Of a DNA stretch of 64,000 bases, positions 17,712 through 27,014 are shown piece by piece. The DNA is from a gamma proteobacterium HTCC5015 (GTDB lineage: Bacteria; Pseudomonadota; Gammaproteobacteria; HTCC5015), in NCBI GenBank assembly GCA_000155715.1, contig DS990605.1:21408-85407 (forward strand), in the 5' to 3' direction. Every line of letters starts with the position of its first letter. Positions within the stretch are counted from its first letter, which is position 1. The notes beneath the pieces are model-generated. The model saw only the letters and a list, made by a program, of their open reading frames with translations. It was not told where the DNA came from and did not search any database. Position numbers and translations under genes: made by a program.

Positions 17712-18710
17712 ATGAGCGACCCGCGTTTTTCACTACTTAACGAGTGGTTAACACAACATCAAGCTTCGCACCCCATCTCCGTGGCGGGCGATGCCAGTTT
17801 TCGCCGCTACTTCCGTGTGACGCAGTCCACTGACGAAGGTTCCCGCTCACTCATTGCCATGGACGCGCCCCCCGACAAAGAGGACAGCAGTCCTTTTGTC
17901 GAGCGCGCCAGAGCGCTACTCGCTGAGGGCATCCGCGCTCCCGAGCTCGTCGCAGTAGATTTGGAACAGGGCTTTATGCTGCTCGAGGATTTTGGCGATC
18001 GGCAACTGCTTAGCAAGCTCGACACCACGACGGTTGAGGCCTATTACGGCCGCGCCATGGATGACTTACTCAAGTTACAAACGCACATGGACACCCGTGA
18101 ACTCGGCGATTACGACAGCGATCTACTGCAGCGTGAGATGTCGCTATTTGACGAGTGGCTGCTGGAAAAGCACCTAGAAGTCAGGCTAGAGGATAACGAG
18201 CGCCGCATTCTCAACATCAGCTATCGCATGCTCGAAGCCAATGCGCTTGAGCAACCCCAAGTATTTGTGCACCGCGACTACCACTCGCGCAATCTCATGG
18301 TATTAAGCGAACAGCCACCCGAGCTCGGCATGATCGATTTCCAAGATGCGGTGGCGGGCCCCATAACTTACGACTTGGTCTCGCTGCTGCGAGATTGCTA
18401 TATCGAATGGCCGCGGCAACGGGTCGAAGAGTGGGTCGCAGACTATCATCTACGCGCGGTCGAGGCGGGGCTCACGCACACCGACGGCGAGACGTTTCTA
18501 CGCTGGTTCGACTGGATGGGCGTGCAGCGCCACCTCAAGGCCGCAGGCATTTTTGCCCGTCTGAAGCATCGCGACGGCAAAGTCGGTTACCTAGGCGACA
18601 TTCCACGCACACTCGGCTACATACTCGATGTCTGCCAGCGCTACGACACCCTCAAACCCTTTGCCGCTCTGTTGCTCAAACGCCAAATCGCCGAGCGCGT
18701 GGCGGCCTGA
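17712..18710 (+). CDS. amgK: N-acetylmuramate/N-acetylglucosamine kinase AmgK
   Basis: A 332-residue aminoglycoside-phosphotransferase-fold kinase. It phosphorylates MurNAc at the anomeric position in the cell-wall recycling shunt found in Pseudomonas and relatives. The kinase loop VFVHRDYHSRNLMVL (about 191-205) and metal motif GMIDFQDAVAGP (about 213-224) are intact. Its stop overlaps the murU start by one base, which strongly supports AmgK over a generic APH protein. This shunt bypasses de novo UDP-MurNAc synthesis and gives intrinsic fosfomycin tolerance in Pseudomonas. Confidence 0.92.
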   Translation: MSDPRFSLLNEWLTQHQASHPISVAGDASFRRYFRVTQSTDEGSRSLIAMDAPPDKEDSSPFVERARALLAEGIRAPELVAVDLEQGFMLLEDFGDRQLLSKLDTTTVEAYYGRAMDDLLKLQTHMDTRELGDYDSDLLQREMSLFDEWLLEKHLEVRLEDNERRILNISYRMLEANALEQPQVFVHRDYHSRNLMVLSEQPPELGMIDFQDAVAGPITYDLVSLLRDCYIEWPRQRVEEWVADYHLRAVEAGLTHTDGETFLRWFDWMGVQRHLKAAGIFARLKHRDGKVGYLGDIPRTLGYILDVCQRYDTLKPFAALLLKRQIAERVAA

Positions 18711-19411
18711 TGCAGTCGTCGACAGCCCCCGTAAAAACCGCCATGATCCTCGCCGCTGGGCGCGGAAAGCGCATGGCTCCGCTCACAGACCGCACGCCTA
18801 AGCCACTGCTCAAAGTCGGCGACAAAGCGCTCATCGAATATCATCTAGAGCGTTTGGCCGCCGCCCGTTTTGAGCGCGTCGTCATCAATACGGCCTGGCT
18901 CGGCGCTCAAATCCCTGAGACTTTGGGCGACGGTGAAAACTACGGCGTTGACATTGCCTACTCCCACGAGCGCGAGGGCGGCCTAGAGACAGCGGGGGGC
19001 ATTATTCAGGCCCTGCCGCTACTCGGTGAACAGCCCTTTGCCGTTATCAACGGCGATGTCTGGTGCGACTATCCCTTCGAACAACTTCGACTGCCAGCGG
19101 GCAATCTTGGGCATCTCGTTTTGGTCGACAACCCGCCCCAACACCCCGAGGGCGATTTCGTCTTAAGCGAGCAACAACAGGTTTCCCCGCGAAAAGGGTC
19201 GCAGCGCGGCCTCACCTTTAGCGGCATTGGCGTTTACCACCCCCAGCTATTTGAAAACTGGCCCGTCGATTTCATTCCTCTAAGAGACGTACTCGTGCCA
19301 GCCATGGCCTCACAAGTGATTAGCGGCGAGCACTACCGCGGCGAGTGGCAAGATATCGGCACCCCCGAACGCCTAGAAGCCCTGCGAGGGTCTCTGAGTT
19401 CATCGTTCTAG
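18710..19411 (+). CDS. murU: N-acetylmuramate alpha-1-phosphate uridylyltransferase MurU
   Basis: A 233-residue nucleotidyltransferase that makes UDP-MurNAc from MurNAc-1-phosphate and UTP, the step after AmgK. The signature AAGRGKRMAPLTDRTPKPLL lies near the N-terminus, with sugar-binding EGGLETAGGI and the metal Asp in VINGDVWCD. The start overlapping the amgK stop is used. An open frame continues 315 bases upstream into amgK, but that part is not MurU-like. Confidence 0.93.
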   Translation: MQSSTAPVKTAMILAAGRGKRMAPLTDRTPKPLLKVGDKALIEYHLERLAAARFERVVINTAWLGAQIPETLGDGENYGVDIAYSHEREGGLETAGGIIQALPLLGEQPFAVINGDVWCDYPFEQLRLPAGNLGHLVLVDNPPQHPEGDFVLSEQQQVSPRKGSQRGLTFSGIGVYHPQLFENWPVDFIPLRDVLVPAMASQVISGEHYRGEWQDIGTPERLEALRGSLSSSF

Positions 19412-19454
19412 AATTTAAAGAGTTGAGGATCGTCGGGACTGCCCCCGACAGGGC

Positions 19455-19632
19455 AGTCACTTTCTTTTCTACAGCGAAAAGAAAGTAACCAAAGAAAACG
19501 CCGCCCAGCTGCCACACCCTTCGGGTGCCCTGCGATGCTCGGTAAAAACGGCGCCTGCGGAACTCGCTCGTCCCTCGCTCAAACAGTCCTCGGCTTCTTC
19601 CGTTTTTACCTGTGCTTCTCGGTGTGGCAGAT
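19455..19632. ncRNA. Structured intergenic element, candidate non-coding RNA
   Basis: A 10-pair hairpin at 19460-19485 (arms CTTTCTTTTC and GAAAAGAAAG) is followed by a long-range stem CTGCCACACC (19509-19518) with GGTGTGGCAG (19621-19630). Nested inside is an 11-pair stem, 19541-19551 with 19600-19610. The start of the outer stem can alternatively form a local hairpin CACCC-TTC-GGGTG (19515-19527). From memory, very similar sequence recurs between genes in many proteobacteria and is often mis-called as small proteins. The transcribed strand is unknown. Confidence 0.5.
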
Positions 19633-19712
19633 GGAAGACATTCATTCTAGGCATGGGATATTGGAATCAAACTTGCGCTCAACTAGCTACGTGAGCACTA
19701 AGTGACCGGATG

Positions 19713-20213
19713 CTACCCACGCTTTTTAGGAATCCACGCCCATGTCATATCGCAAAGCACCGGCTCGACGCCTTTTACATCGGTGATTTTGATTTGTACC
19801 GTCACTTCGCCTTTGTCGTCGCTGTAAATTCGCTCAAGCTGTTCATCCGTCAATGTCGCCTCGGCCACCAATTCGCCGGGAGCAGCCCGCTTCACATAGT
19901 TAAACGACATGGTTTTCATCAGCGGCAGCTTGTCATCGGGGACGTTCATGCCCAACAACATCCCCGTACAGGATTCCGCCAACAGCGACATCGCCGCGGC
20001 GTGAACCGTGCCAATGTGGTTCTGTACCTTGCGGCGGTTTTTTAGTGTCATCACCGCGCGGTTTTGAGAAATTTCGTCGACGCGAATGCCCGCCGTGCCA
20101 AAAAACTTCACCACAAAGCCAAACAACTGACTCACCGCCGCTTTGCGCAAAGGCGTGGGAAGGGACTGGAATTTGCCAATCGTGCTGGCCAGCTGATTGC
20201 TTTTTCTAGACAT
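19713..20213 (-). CDS. DUF4442 hotdog-fold thioesterase-like protein
   Basis: A 166-residue single hotdog protein of the DUF4442/PaaI-like type. The helix block NHIGTVHAAAMSLLAESCTGMLLG (about 66-89) carries the usual active-site region. A further conserved part runs from MKTMSFNYVKRAAPG to TVQIKITDVKG. Acyl-CoA thioesterase activity is the family expectation, but the substrate is unknown. The start MSRKSNQ at 20213 is preferred over an upstream in-frame codon because it has a GAGAG ribosome site and a normal length. Confidence 0.78.
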   Translation of the reverse strand: MSRKSNQLASTIGKFQSLPTPLRKAAVSQLFGFVVKFFGTAGIRVDEISQNRAVMTLKNRRKVQNHIGTVHAAAMSLLAESCTGMLLGMNVPDDKLPLMKTMSFNYVKRAAPGELVAEATLTDEQLERIYSDDKGEVTVQIKITDVKGVEPVLCDMTWAWIPKKRG

Positions 20214-20289
20214 GACAACTCTCACTGAATGAATAAAAGAGCGGGGAGTGTACAAAAAAACAGCCCCGCTGACTTGTCTGAAAGGTCAT

Positions 20290-22683
20290 TCAGTCGGTAA
20301 CGAGGCGGGAGATCGGTTGATCGCGGCTAATATAATAGCCTTGGGCATAATCGACGCCAATATTTCTCAAAGCGTTTAAAATCAATTCATCTTCAACGAA
20401 CTCGGCTACGGTCTTCTTACCCATCACCTGTGCAATTTCGTTGATCGATCGAACCATAGAGTAGTCGATAGGGTCTTTGACGATATCGCGAACGAATAAG
20501 CCATCAATCTTGATGTAATCCACCGGCAAATTTTTCAAATACGCGAAAGAGGACAAGCCAGAGCCAAAATCGTCCAATGAGAACTTGCAGCCTCGATCTT
20601 TAAGACTGCGGATAAAGTCGCTGGCTTTGGTTAAGTTTTCTATGGCAGCGGTTTCCGTCACTTCAAAACATAGCTTGCGCGGGTCTACATTCCACTGCTT
20701 GAGCTCGTCAAAAATAAACTCGAGAAAGTCGTCGTCCATCAATGTTTGCCCCGATAAATTCACCGAGCAAACAGAGAGGTTTTTCAAGTGATCGGGGTGC
20801 AGCGACAACCAGCGCAGCGTTTGACTCACGACTTTGCGATCAATCCGCCCCATCAGATTGTAGCGCTCCGCCGCCGACATAAACGACGCGGGCGGAACAA
20901 TATTGCCGTCGACATCGCGCATGCGCACAAGCACTTCGTAGTGCCTGCCATCAAGTCGCGTATTATCGATGGGCACTATAGGCTGGAAGTACAGCTCAAA
21001 GCGATCTTGCTCCAGTGTCGATTCAATTTTCGACACCCACTGCATCTCGCCGAAGCGGCGCGCTAACTCCGCATCATTCTCGCGATAAATGTGAACGCGA
21101 TTGCGACCGAGATCCTTCGCTGCGTAACACGCACTATCCGCTTGGCTCATAATGTCAGCGTAGTCACCAGAGCCCGAAGCGATACTGGCTAAACCGATAC
21201 TCACACCAATACGGAAGCTACTCACGCCCCAGAAAAACTGGAAACTCGCCACGACATCGCACATGGTTTGCGCGAGGCGCTCGGCGTCTTCCATGGTGCA
21301 GTTTTCGACCAACACACCAAATTCATCGCCACCGAGTCGAGCCAGTGTATCGCCCTTGCGCACTTTGTGTTTCAACAAGCCTGCCAGCTGTCTCAGCAGC
21401 TCATCCCCCGCCACATGGCCGCAGGTATCATTGATGATTTTGAATTGATCCAAATCGAGATAGAGCAAGGCATGCCCCGAATCATCGACGTGTGCCCGCT
21501 CGACAAGCTGGCGCAAGCGACGCTCAAACTCACCGCGATTTACCAGCCCCGTCAGTGCATCGTGACTGGCCTGATGGGACAACTGATTAGAAAGCTGCCG
21601 CGCCTCGGAAATATCTTCACTGACGATTAACACTTGGTTTTCGCCGTGGCGGCCATTGATGACTCGCGCCGTCTCGCGCACCCAAAGTGGTGACCCGTCC
21701 TTGGCCACCATCTGCACATCGCGGCGGTGTAGTTTACCTTCTTCTATATGCTCTTTACTTAATTGGTAAATCACCGATTCACTATCGCCGTGGCGGTAAA
21801 GGTTGCCTATAGGCTGCCCCACGAGATTCTGCACGTCATAGCCGAGTTGGCGCGCACCAAACTCGTTGACTGAAATTAACTCGCCCTCAAAATTCACGGT
21901 AAAAAACATCGAGGGATTGTGATCGTAGAGCGCACGATAGTTCTCACGACTTGCCGACAGCGCCTTTTCGGCCAGTTCGCGCTTTTGCATATCCTCTTGC
22001 ATGGCTTCGCGCATTTCATTGAGCGCGCGAACCACATAGGCGAGTTCATCGTTTTTATTGAGGCGAGTCTCCCTGCGCGAAAGCGCTAGGGGCTCATCGA
22101 GATTATTTAAATTGAGATTCTTGGCGTAATCGGCCATGCGGTTGAGGTGGCGCGTGACCATGGCGCGGATGATGAACAGAATAAACAGTGACACCATCAT
22201 GGTTTTAACCATCTGCGTAAACAGAATCACCACGGCTTTATCAATCAAGCGTGCGTAGACGTTGTTGAGGTTAACCACAAGATGCAGTCGCCCTAGCAGT
22301 TGCTCCTCTCCGCCTTCGTTTTGAGCAATATCAAAACTGTGCTCAATGACGCTGTCTGTTTCAGGCCGCACACCCACTTCATAGTCTTGGTCGTCGACGG
22401 CACTCAGGCGGATGTACTCCACATCGGGCAGTTCTAAAATGCCTTGGAGTTGTAAATACACTTGTTCGCGGTCGACTAACCACAAACTAGAGGCGATGGA
22501 TTCCGAGTAACTACTTTGAATTTGCTGGATGCGCTTTCCAATTTCCGAGACGTCGCCCTCGTAATCAGAATACAACTGCACCGCCGTTGCCAGCATGGCA
22601 AAGGCAGCACTGCACAGAAGAATATAGGACAGCAAACGCTTAGACAGCGTGTACTGTAAAGGGCTTTCCCTTTCTCCCATCAC
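20290..22683 (-). CDS. Membrane GGDEF-EAL cyclic di-GMP regulator with PAS and HAMP-like region
   Basis: A 797-residue two-helix membrane protein. A periplasmic sensor lies between transmembrane helices at about 15-35 and 150-172, then a HAMP-like linker and a PAS domain (about 245-360). GGDEF (motif ARLGGDEFGVL, about 452-462) and EAL (about 545-795) domains follow. EAL catalytic blocks are present: YEVLVRMRD, NLSGQTL, FEVTET, LDDFGSGLSSF, DYIKIDG and VAEFVED. Phosphodiesterase activity is therefore likely, with the cyclase domain either active or GTP-regulatory. It is transcribed alone. Confidence 0.88.
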   Translation of the reverse strand: MMGERESPLQYTLSKRLLSYILLCSAAFAMLATAVQLYSDYEGDVSEIGKRIQQIQSSYSESIASSLWLVDREQVYLQLQGILELPDVEYIRLSAVDDQDYEVGVRPETDSVIEHSFDIAQNEGGEEQLLGRLHLVVNLNNVYARLIDKAVVILFTQMVKTMMVSLFILFIIRAMVTRHLNRMADYAKNLNLNNLDEPLALSRRETRLNKNDELAYVVRALNEMREAMQEDMQKRELAEKALSASRENYRALYDHNPSMFFTVNFEGELISVNEFGARQLGYDVQNLVGQPIGNLYRHGDSESVIYQLSKEHIEEGKLHRRDVQMVAKDGSPLWVRETARVINGRHGENQVLIVSEDISEARQLSNQLSHQASHDALTGLVNRGEFERRLRQLVERAHVDDSGHALLYLDLDQFKIINDTCGHVAGDELLRQLAGLLKHKVRKGDTLARLGGDEFGVLVENCTMEDAERLAQTMCDVVASFQFFWGVSSFRIGVSIGLASIASGSGDYADIMSQADSACYAAKDLGRNRVHIYRENDAELARRFGEMQWVSKIESTLEQDRFELYFQPIVPIDNTRLDGRHYEVLVRMRDVDGNIVPPASFMSAAERYNLMGRIDRKVVSQTLRWLSLHPDHLKNLSVCSVNLSGQTLMDDDFLEFIFDELKQWNVDPRKLCFEVTETAAIENLTKASDFIRSLKDRGCKFSLDDFGSGLSSFAYLKNLPVDYIKIDGLFVRDIVKDPIDYSMVRSINEIAQVMGKKTVAEFVEDELILNALRNIGVDYAQGYYISRDQPISRLVTD

Positions 22684-22842
22684 CTAACCCCCACGAGTTA
22701 GCCTCGCAGTATTATTATGAGTTAACGATCGTTTTGTCGTCGCTTTCACCGCTTTTGTCGCTTGAAAAAAACGACTCGACCATTATGAGCACCATTAACG
22801 ACCACAATCAAGCAGCGGCGCGCAAATTCGCCACATCACTCA

Positions 22843-23820
22843 CTACGCCTGAAGTGCCTCTTTCGCTTGTAAATCAGCGTGGTAAGAGGAGCGCACCATC
22901 GGTCCAGAAGCCACATGGGTAAAACCGATTTCGTAGCCGAAAACCTCTAATTCTTTAAATTCATCGGGGTGAACAAAGCGCGTCACGGGCAGGTGATGGC
23001 GCGATGGCTGCAGGTACTGGCCGATAGTCAACATATCGCAATCGTGCGCTCTTAAGTCACGCATGACTTGCTTGATTTCTTCGATCTCTTCACCAAGCCC
23101 CACCATTAAGCCCGACTTGGTCGGCGCATGGGGGTGGCGGCGCTTAAACTCGCTAATCAAATCCAGTGACCACTCGTAGTCGGAGCCAGGGCGCACCGCG
23201 CGGTACAATCGCGGCACCGACTCAAGATTGTGGTTAAACACATCCGGCGGCGTCTCTTCGAAACAGAGAATGGCCTTGTCCATGCGCCCGCGAAAATCGG
23301 GGACCAGCACTTCAATCTTGGTCTCGGGATTCAGCGCTCGAATTTCGCGAATACAATCGGCAAAGTGGCCCGCACCGCCGTCTTTGAGATCATCGCGATC
23401 CACCGAGGTGATCACCACATAGGAGAGACCCAACAATTGAATGGTCTCTGCGAGCTGCTTGGGCTCTTTGGCGTCGAGCGGATTGGGGCGACCGTGAGCC
23501 ACATCGCAAAATGGACAGCGGCGCGTGCAGATATCACCCATAATCATGAAAGTGGCCGTTCCGTGGCTGAAGCACTCACCCAAATTCGGGCACTGGGCCT
23601 CTTCACACACGCTGTGCAAGTTGTGTTCGCGCAACAAGCGCTTAATGCGCTGCACTTCGGGTGAGCCCTGTGACTTGGCGCGAATCCAACTGGGTTTACG
23701 CTGAAACGTTTTTGTTTCTTCAACTTTGACCGGGATGCGCGCCATTTTTTCAGCGCCGCGTTGATGTTTCTCATCGCTAAAGCGCGAGGGGGCAGTAAAA
23801 TTTTTTCCAGTGTCGCTCAT
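22843..23820 (-). CDS. lipA: Lipoyl synthase
   Basis: A 325-residue radical SAM enzyme that inserts two sulfurs into octanoyl groups on lipoate-dependent proteins. The radical SAM motif [13 protein letters not shown] (about 97-109) and the auxiliary cluster Cys set in [12 protein letters not shown] (about 71-82) are intact. The C-terminal RSSYHAD serine motif is present. It lies 9 bases downstream of lipB. Length is normal. Confidence 0.96.
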   Translation of the reverse strand: MSDTGKNFTAPSRFSDEKHQRGAEKMARIPVKVEETKTFQRKPSWIRAKSQGSPEVQRIKRLLREHNLHSVCEEAQCPNLGECFSHGTATFMIMGDICTRRCPFCDVAHGRPNPLDAKEPKQLAETIQLLGLSYVVITSVDRDDLKDGGAGHFADCIREIRALNPETKIEVLVPDFRGRMDKAILCFEETPPDVFNHNLESVPRLYRAVRPGSDYEWSLDLISEFKRRHPHAPTKSGLMVGLGEEIEEIKQVMRDLRAHDCDMLTIGQYLQPSRHHLPVTRFVHPDEFKELEVFGYEIGFTHVASGPMVRSSYHADLQAKEALQA

Positions 23821-23829
23821 GGGGTGGCC

Positions 23830-24552
23830 TTATACGGGCTCGGATCGTGATTGAAGCTCGTCGAGCCGAATGCGAATTGGCTCGGCGAATGATTCACTCA
23901 GCTCTGCGCCGGTGCAGCGCTGAATCTCTAGATAGTGTAACTCAGCGCCGAGTGTCTCGACCAATAGCCGACGTACATCGTCCATGTCGGCCGACTCGCA
24001 AAGCGCTTTAAGCTGGGTAACAGCCATCCCCGCATAGCCACAGGGATTGATGCCAGCAAAGGGGGCAAGATCCATATCCACATTAAAACTAAGGCCGTGG
24101 TAGGTGCAGCCTTGAGTCACGCGAAGGCCAATCGAACCAATCTTGGCCTCCCCCACATAGACACCGGGTGCGTCAGAGCGAGCTTTCGCCTCGATCCCCA
24201 AGTGCGCCAGCACCGCTATCATTGCCTGCTCAATACGACGGACTAATTCGCGCACCGCCAACTTGCGGCGCTCGACGTCCACCAAGCAGTAAATCACCAC
24301 TTGTCCGGGGCCGTGGTATGTCACTTGCCCACCGCGGTTGACCGGGATCACCGGGATGTCATGGGGGTTGAGAATATGCTCTGGCTTGCCCGCCACACCT
24401 TGTGTATAGACAGGCGGGTGTTCAACCAGCCAGAGTTCGTCCCAAGTTTGAGAGTCGCGCTGCTCGGTGAACACCTGCATGGCCGCAAAAACCGGCAGAT
24501 AATCGGCGCGCCCCCAGTCGCGCACGCGCAAGGTATCCAGCGGCGCGGCCAT
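23830..24552 (-). CDS. lipB: Octanoyl-[ACP]:protein N-octanoyltransferase
   Basis: A 240-residue transferase moving octanoate from acyl carrier protein to lipoyl domains, supplying the LipA substrate. Conserved blocks are NRGGQVTYHGPGQVVIY (about 93-109) and the catalytic Lys/Cys pair in GEAKIGSIGLRVTQGCTYHGLS and FAGINPCGYAG. Its start overlaps the ybeD stop, so ybeD-lipB-lipA form one unit. Confidence 0.95.
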   Translation of the reverse strand: MAAPLDTLRVRDWGRADYLPVFAAMQVFTEQRDSQTWDELWLVEHPPVYTQGVAGKPEHILNPHDIPVIPVNRGGQVTYHGPGQVVIYCLVDVERRKLAVRELVRRIEQAMIAVLAHLGIEAKARSDAPGVYVGEAKIGSIGLRVTQGCTYHGLSFNVDMDLAPFAGINPCGYAGMAVTQLKALCESADMDDVRRLLVETLGAELHYLEIQRCTGAELSESFAEPIRIRLDELQSRSEPV

Positions 24553-24833
24553 TACAGCGTCATGGCCACTTCGGGGTGATCCGCTAGCTGTTCGTAGACG
24601 TGATCGAGCTGCTGACGGCTCTCGGCCTGAATGATCACCGTAATGCTGATGTACTTACCCGTGCGGCTCGCCTGTTCCGAAATATCTTCATCGCGGTAGA
24701 GCACCTGATTGTCTGCCAACACCGCTAACAGCGCCGCTCGCACATCGCCGCCTGCTTTGCCCATGGCTTTTACAGGAAACGGCGTGGGGAAACTCAGCGC
24801 GCGCTCGTCCTCTGGCATATCCTGATAACGCAT
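24552..24833 (-). CDS. ybeD: DUF493 (YbeD) family protein
   Basis: A 93-residue ferredoxin-fold protein of the DUF493 family, classically found next to lipB. Recognisable blocks include FPTPFPVKAMG and SRTGKYISITVIIQAES. It is thought to be regulatory; no catalytic residues are known. The start at 24833 overlaps the upstream aminotransferase stop by one base and gives the normal family length. Confidence 0.92.
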   Translation of the reverse strand: MRYQDMPEDERALSFPTPFPVKAMGKAGGDVRAALLAVLADNQVLYRDEDISEQASRTGKYISITVIIQAESRQQLDHVYEQLADHPEVAMTL

Positions 24834-25696
24834 TAACTCGCCTCCCCACGTTTTAGCTTTTCCACATAGTCGCGATAGTAACTCAACACTTCTCGCCACA
24901 ACGCACCGGGCTCACCCGAACCGACCGCTCGGTCATTCAACGCCACAATCGGAACAATGGCTTTCGTCGAGCTCGTAAACCACAGCTCGTCCGCCTCGCT
25001 CAGCTCCGCTTCGTGGATGTCTCGCTCAATCACCTCGAAGCCGTGCTCGCGTGCGACCTCGACCACGAGATCCCGCGTAATGCCGGGCAGCAGGTGTCTA
25101 GATTTAGGCGGCGTCAGCAAACGCCCCTCTTTGACCATAAACAAATTGCTCGCCGAGCACTCCGTTGCGTAGTCGTCGCGCACCAATACCGCTTCGTCGT
25201 AACCTCGCGTTAAAGCTTCCTGCTTGAGCAAAACGTTACCCAGCAGCGCCACCGTTTTCAAATTGCACAGTGACCAGCGCACATCTTCCAGTGTCACTGC
25301 GCTGGCGCCCCGAATGTCATCGGCGGCGGGAATATCGGCAATCGGCGAGCTCATCACAAACACCGTGGGAGAGACCTTATTGGGAAAGGCGTGCTCGCGG
25401 GCTTCGGCCGCTCCGCGGGTCACCTGTAGGTACACCGATTGCTCGTCGCCCTGATTGGCATCGATCACTTTTTGAATAATCTCGCCCCAGCCCGCCGCAT
25501 CAATCGAGAGATCGAGATGAATCCCATTCAGGCTGTCATTCAATCGCGACAAATGTTGAGCAAGCCGCAGGGGGCGACGGTTGTAAACGGGAATCACCTC
25601 ATAGACGCCATCACCAAACAAGAAGCCCCGATCCAGCACGGATATCTGAGCTTCAGATAGTGGCAGCATCTGCCCGTTAAGATAAACAGTACTCAT
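24833..25696 (-). CDS. dat: D-amino acid aminotransferase
   Basis: A 287-residue class IV PLP aminotransferase, probably making D-alanine and D-glutamate for peptidoglycan. Blocks typical of the family are VLDRGFLFGDGVYEVIP (about 20-36), the Lys in CNLKTVALLGNVLLKQEA and ECSASNLF. The MSTVYLNG start at 25696 is used; a 25-residue upstream extension does not look like the family. It sits between dacA and ybeD, a common arrangement in this class. Branched-chain aminotransferase is the main alternative. Confidence 0.88.
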   Translation of the reverse strand: MSTVYLNGQMLPLSEAQISVLDRGFLFGDGVYEVIPVYNRRPLRLAQHLSRLNDSLNGIHLDLSIDAAGWGEIIQKVIDANQGDEQSVYLQVTRGAAEAREHAFPNKVSPTVFVMSSPIADIPAADDIRGASAVTLEDVRWSLCNLKTVALLGNVLLKQEALTRGYDEAVLVRDDYATECSASNLFMVKEGRLLTPPKSRHLLPGITRDLVVEVAREHGFEVIERDIHEAELSEADELWFTSSTKAIVPIVALNDRAVGSGEPGALWREVLSYYRDYVEKLKRGEAS

Positions 25697-25763
25697 AGAG
25701 GCATTATACGGCATACGGCACCCTTTTGGCTTGCAAAACGGTGCCGCCGAGCGAGCCGATGGC

Positions 25764-26903
25764 TCACTCAAACATCAGTAAAATCGAATCCCAAGCGCTG
25801 GAGAAAAAGTCGCCCTCATCGACTTGCTCAAGCGCCACAGCGGGCGCCTCAGCCACCACTTCCTCACCCAGCTTGACGCGTATCGTCCCCAGCTGAGTGC
25901 CCTTGGCAACCGGCGCTTCCAAGGGATTGGGCACGCCGTCCAAAGAGGGTTTGAGGTTCTTGTACTGACCGCGAGGGATGGTGACATAAAGATCGGAGGC
26001 GGGGCCAATGGGCAGATTTTCGATACTGCCCTTCCAGACGCGCGGGGCGTTCAAAGAGGCGCCCGCCGCGTACAGCTTGCGCGTTTCATAGTAGCGAAAG
26101 CCATAATTGAGCAGTGTCTGACTGTATTGCGAGCGAGCTCCCGAGCTCTCGGTCCCCATCACTACAGAGATCAAGCGCATGTCATCGCGGCGCGCTGACG
26201 CGGCTAAGCAATAGCCCGCAGCCTCAGTGTGCCCCGTTTTAATACCATCGACACTAGAGTCGCGCCACAGCAATGCGTTGCGATTGGGTTGCTTGATGCT
26301 GTTGTAAGTATAGTTTTTTTCAGCGTACACCCGATAGTGCTCGGGGTAGTCGCGAATTAAAGCGTGGGACAAAATCGCAATATCGCGAGCCGTCGTGTAG
26401 TGATCGGCGTGCGGCCAACCCGTGGAATTGACAAAATGGCTGCCCGTCATGCCCAGCGCCTTTGCCGCCGCATTCATCTGTTCGGCAAAGGCCTCCTCCG
26501 TACCGCCGACATACTCGGCCAGTGCAACAGCGGCATCGTTACCCGACTGGATCACCAACCCTTTTAATAACGCCTCCAGTGGCACGCTTTTGCCCACCTC
26601 GATGAACATGCGCGACCCCTTCATGCGCCAAGCCTTTTCACTCACTGGTACCGAGTCCGACATGGAGATCAAGCCACTGTCGATGGCTTGATACACCACA
26701 TAAGAAGTCATAATTTTGGTGATACTTGCGGGCTCAATGCGCTCGTCGGCATTGTGCTCCGACAAGACTTTGCCCGTGGCAAAATCCATCAAAATCCAAG
26801 AGTTTGCATTCAACTGTGGTGGAGAGGGAATCGGCACAGCCACCGCTTGAAAACTAAAAAGAGAGGTCGCGAACAGAGCGATAGCCAGAAGAAAGTGTTT
26901 CAT
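25764..26903 (-). CDS. dacA: D-alanyl-D-alanine carboxypeptidase (PBP5/6 family)
   Basis: A 379-residue periplasmic carboxypeptidase trimming the terminal D-Ala of muropeptides. A signal peptide (about 1-22, ending QAVA) is followed by the active-site triad motifs SITK, SGN and KTG. The C-terminal beta domain ends in an amphipathic anchor WDSILLMFE, as in PBP5. The start at 26903 is chosen because it begins the signal peptide; the frame extends further upstream without support. Confidence 0.94.
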   Translation of the reverse strand: MKHFLLAIALFATSLFSFQAVAVPIPSPPQLNANSWILMDFATGKVLSEHNADERIEPASITKIMTSYVVYQAIDSGLISMSDSVPVSEKAWRMKGSRMFIEVGKSVPLEALLKGLVIQSGNDAAVALAEYVGGTEEAFAEQMNAAAKALGMTGSHFVNSTGWPHADHYTTARDIAILSHALIRDYPEHYRVYAEKNYTYNSIKQPNRNALLWRDSSVDGIKTGHTEAAGYCLAASARRDDMRLISVVMGTESSGARSQYSQTLLNYGFRYYETRKLYAAGASLNAPRVWKGSIENLPIGPASDLYVTIPRGQYKNLKPSLDGVPNPLEAPVAKGTQLGTIRVKLGEEVVAEAPAVALEQVDEGDFFSSAWDSILLMFE

Positions 26904-27014
26904 ATCAATATCAAATGAATTCAAGCGAGAGGAAAGTAGCGGGAATTGTAGGCAATCGCCCCTGCCCAAGCCAGCCCGATTACCTAACTTAACGGACAAA
27001 ACTCGAGAAAGTCG

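Noticed and set aside
22734..22922. Possible 62-residue plus-strand gene overlapping the lipA end
   Set aside because: No ribosome site and a third of it is antisense to lipA; no recognisable features.
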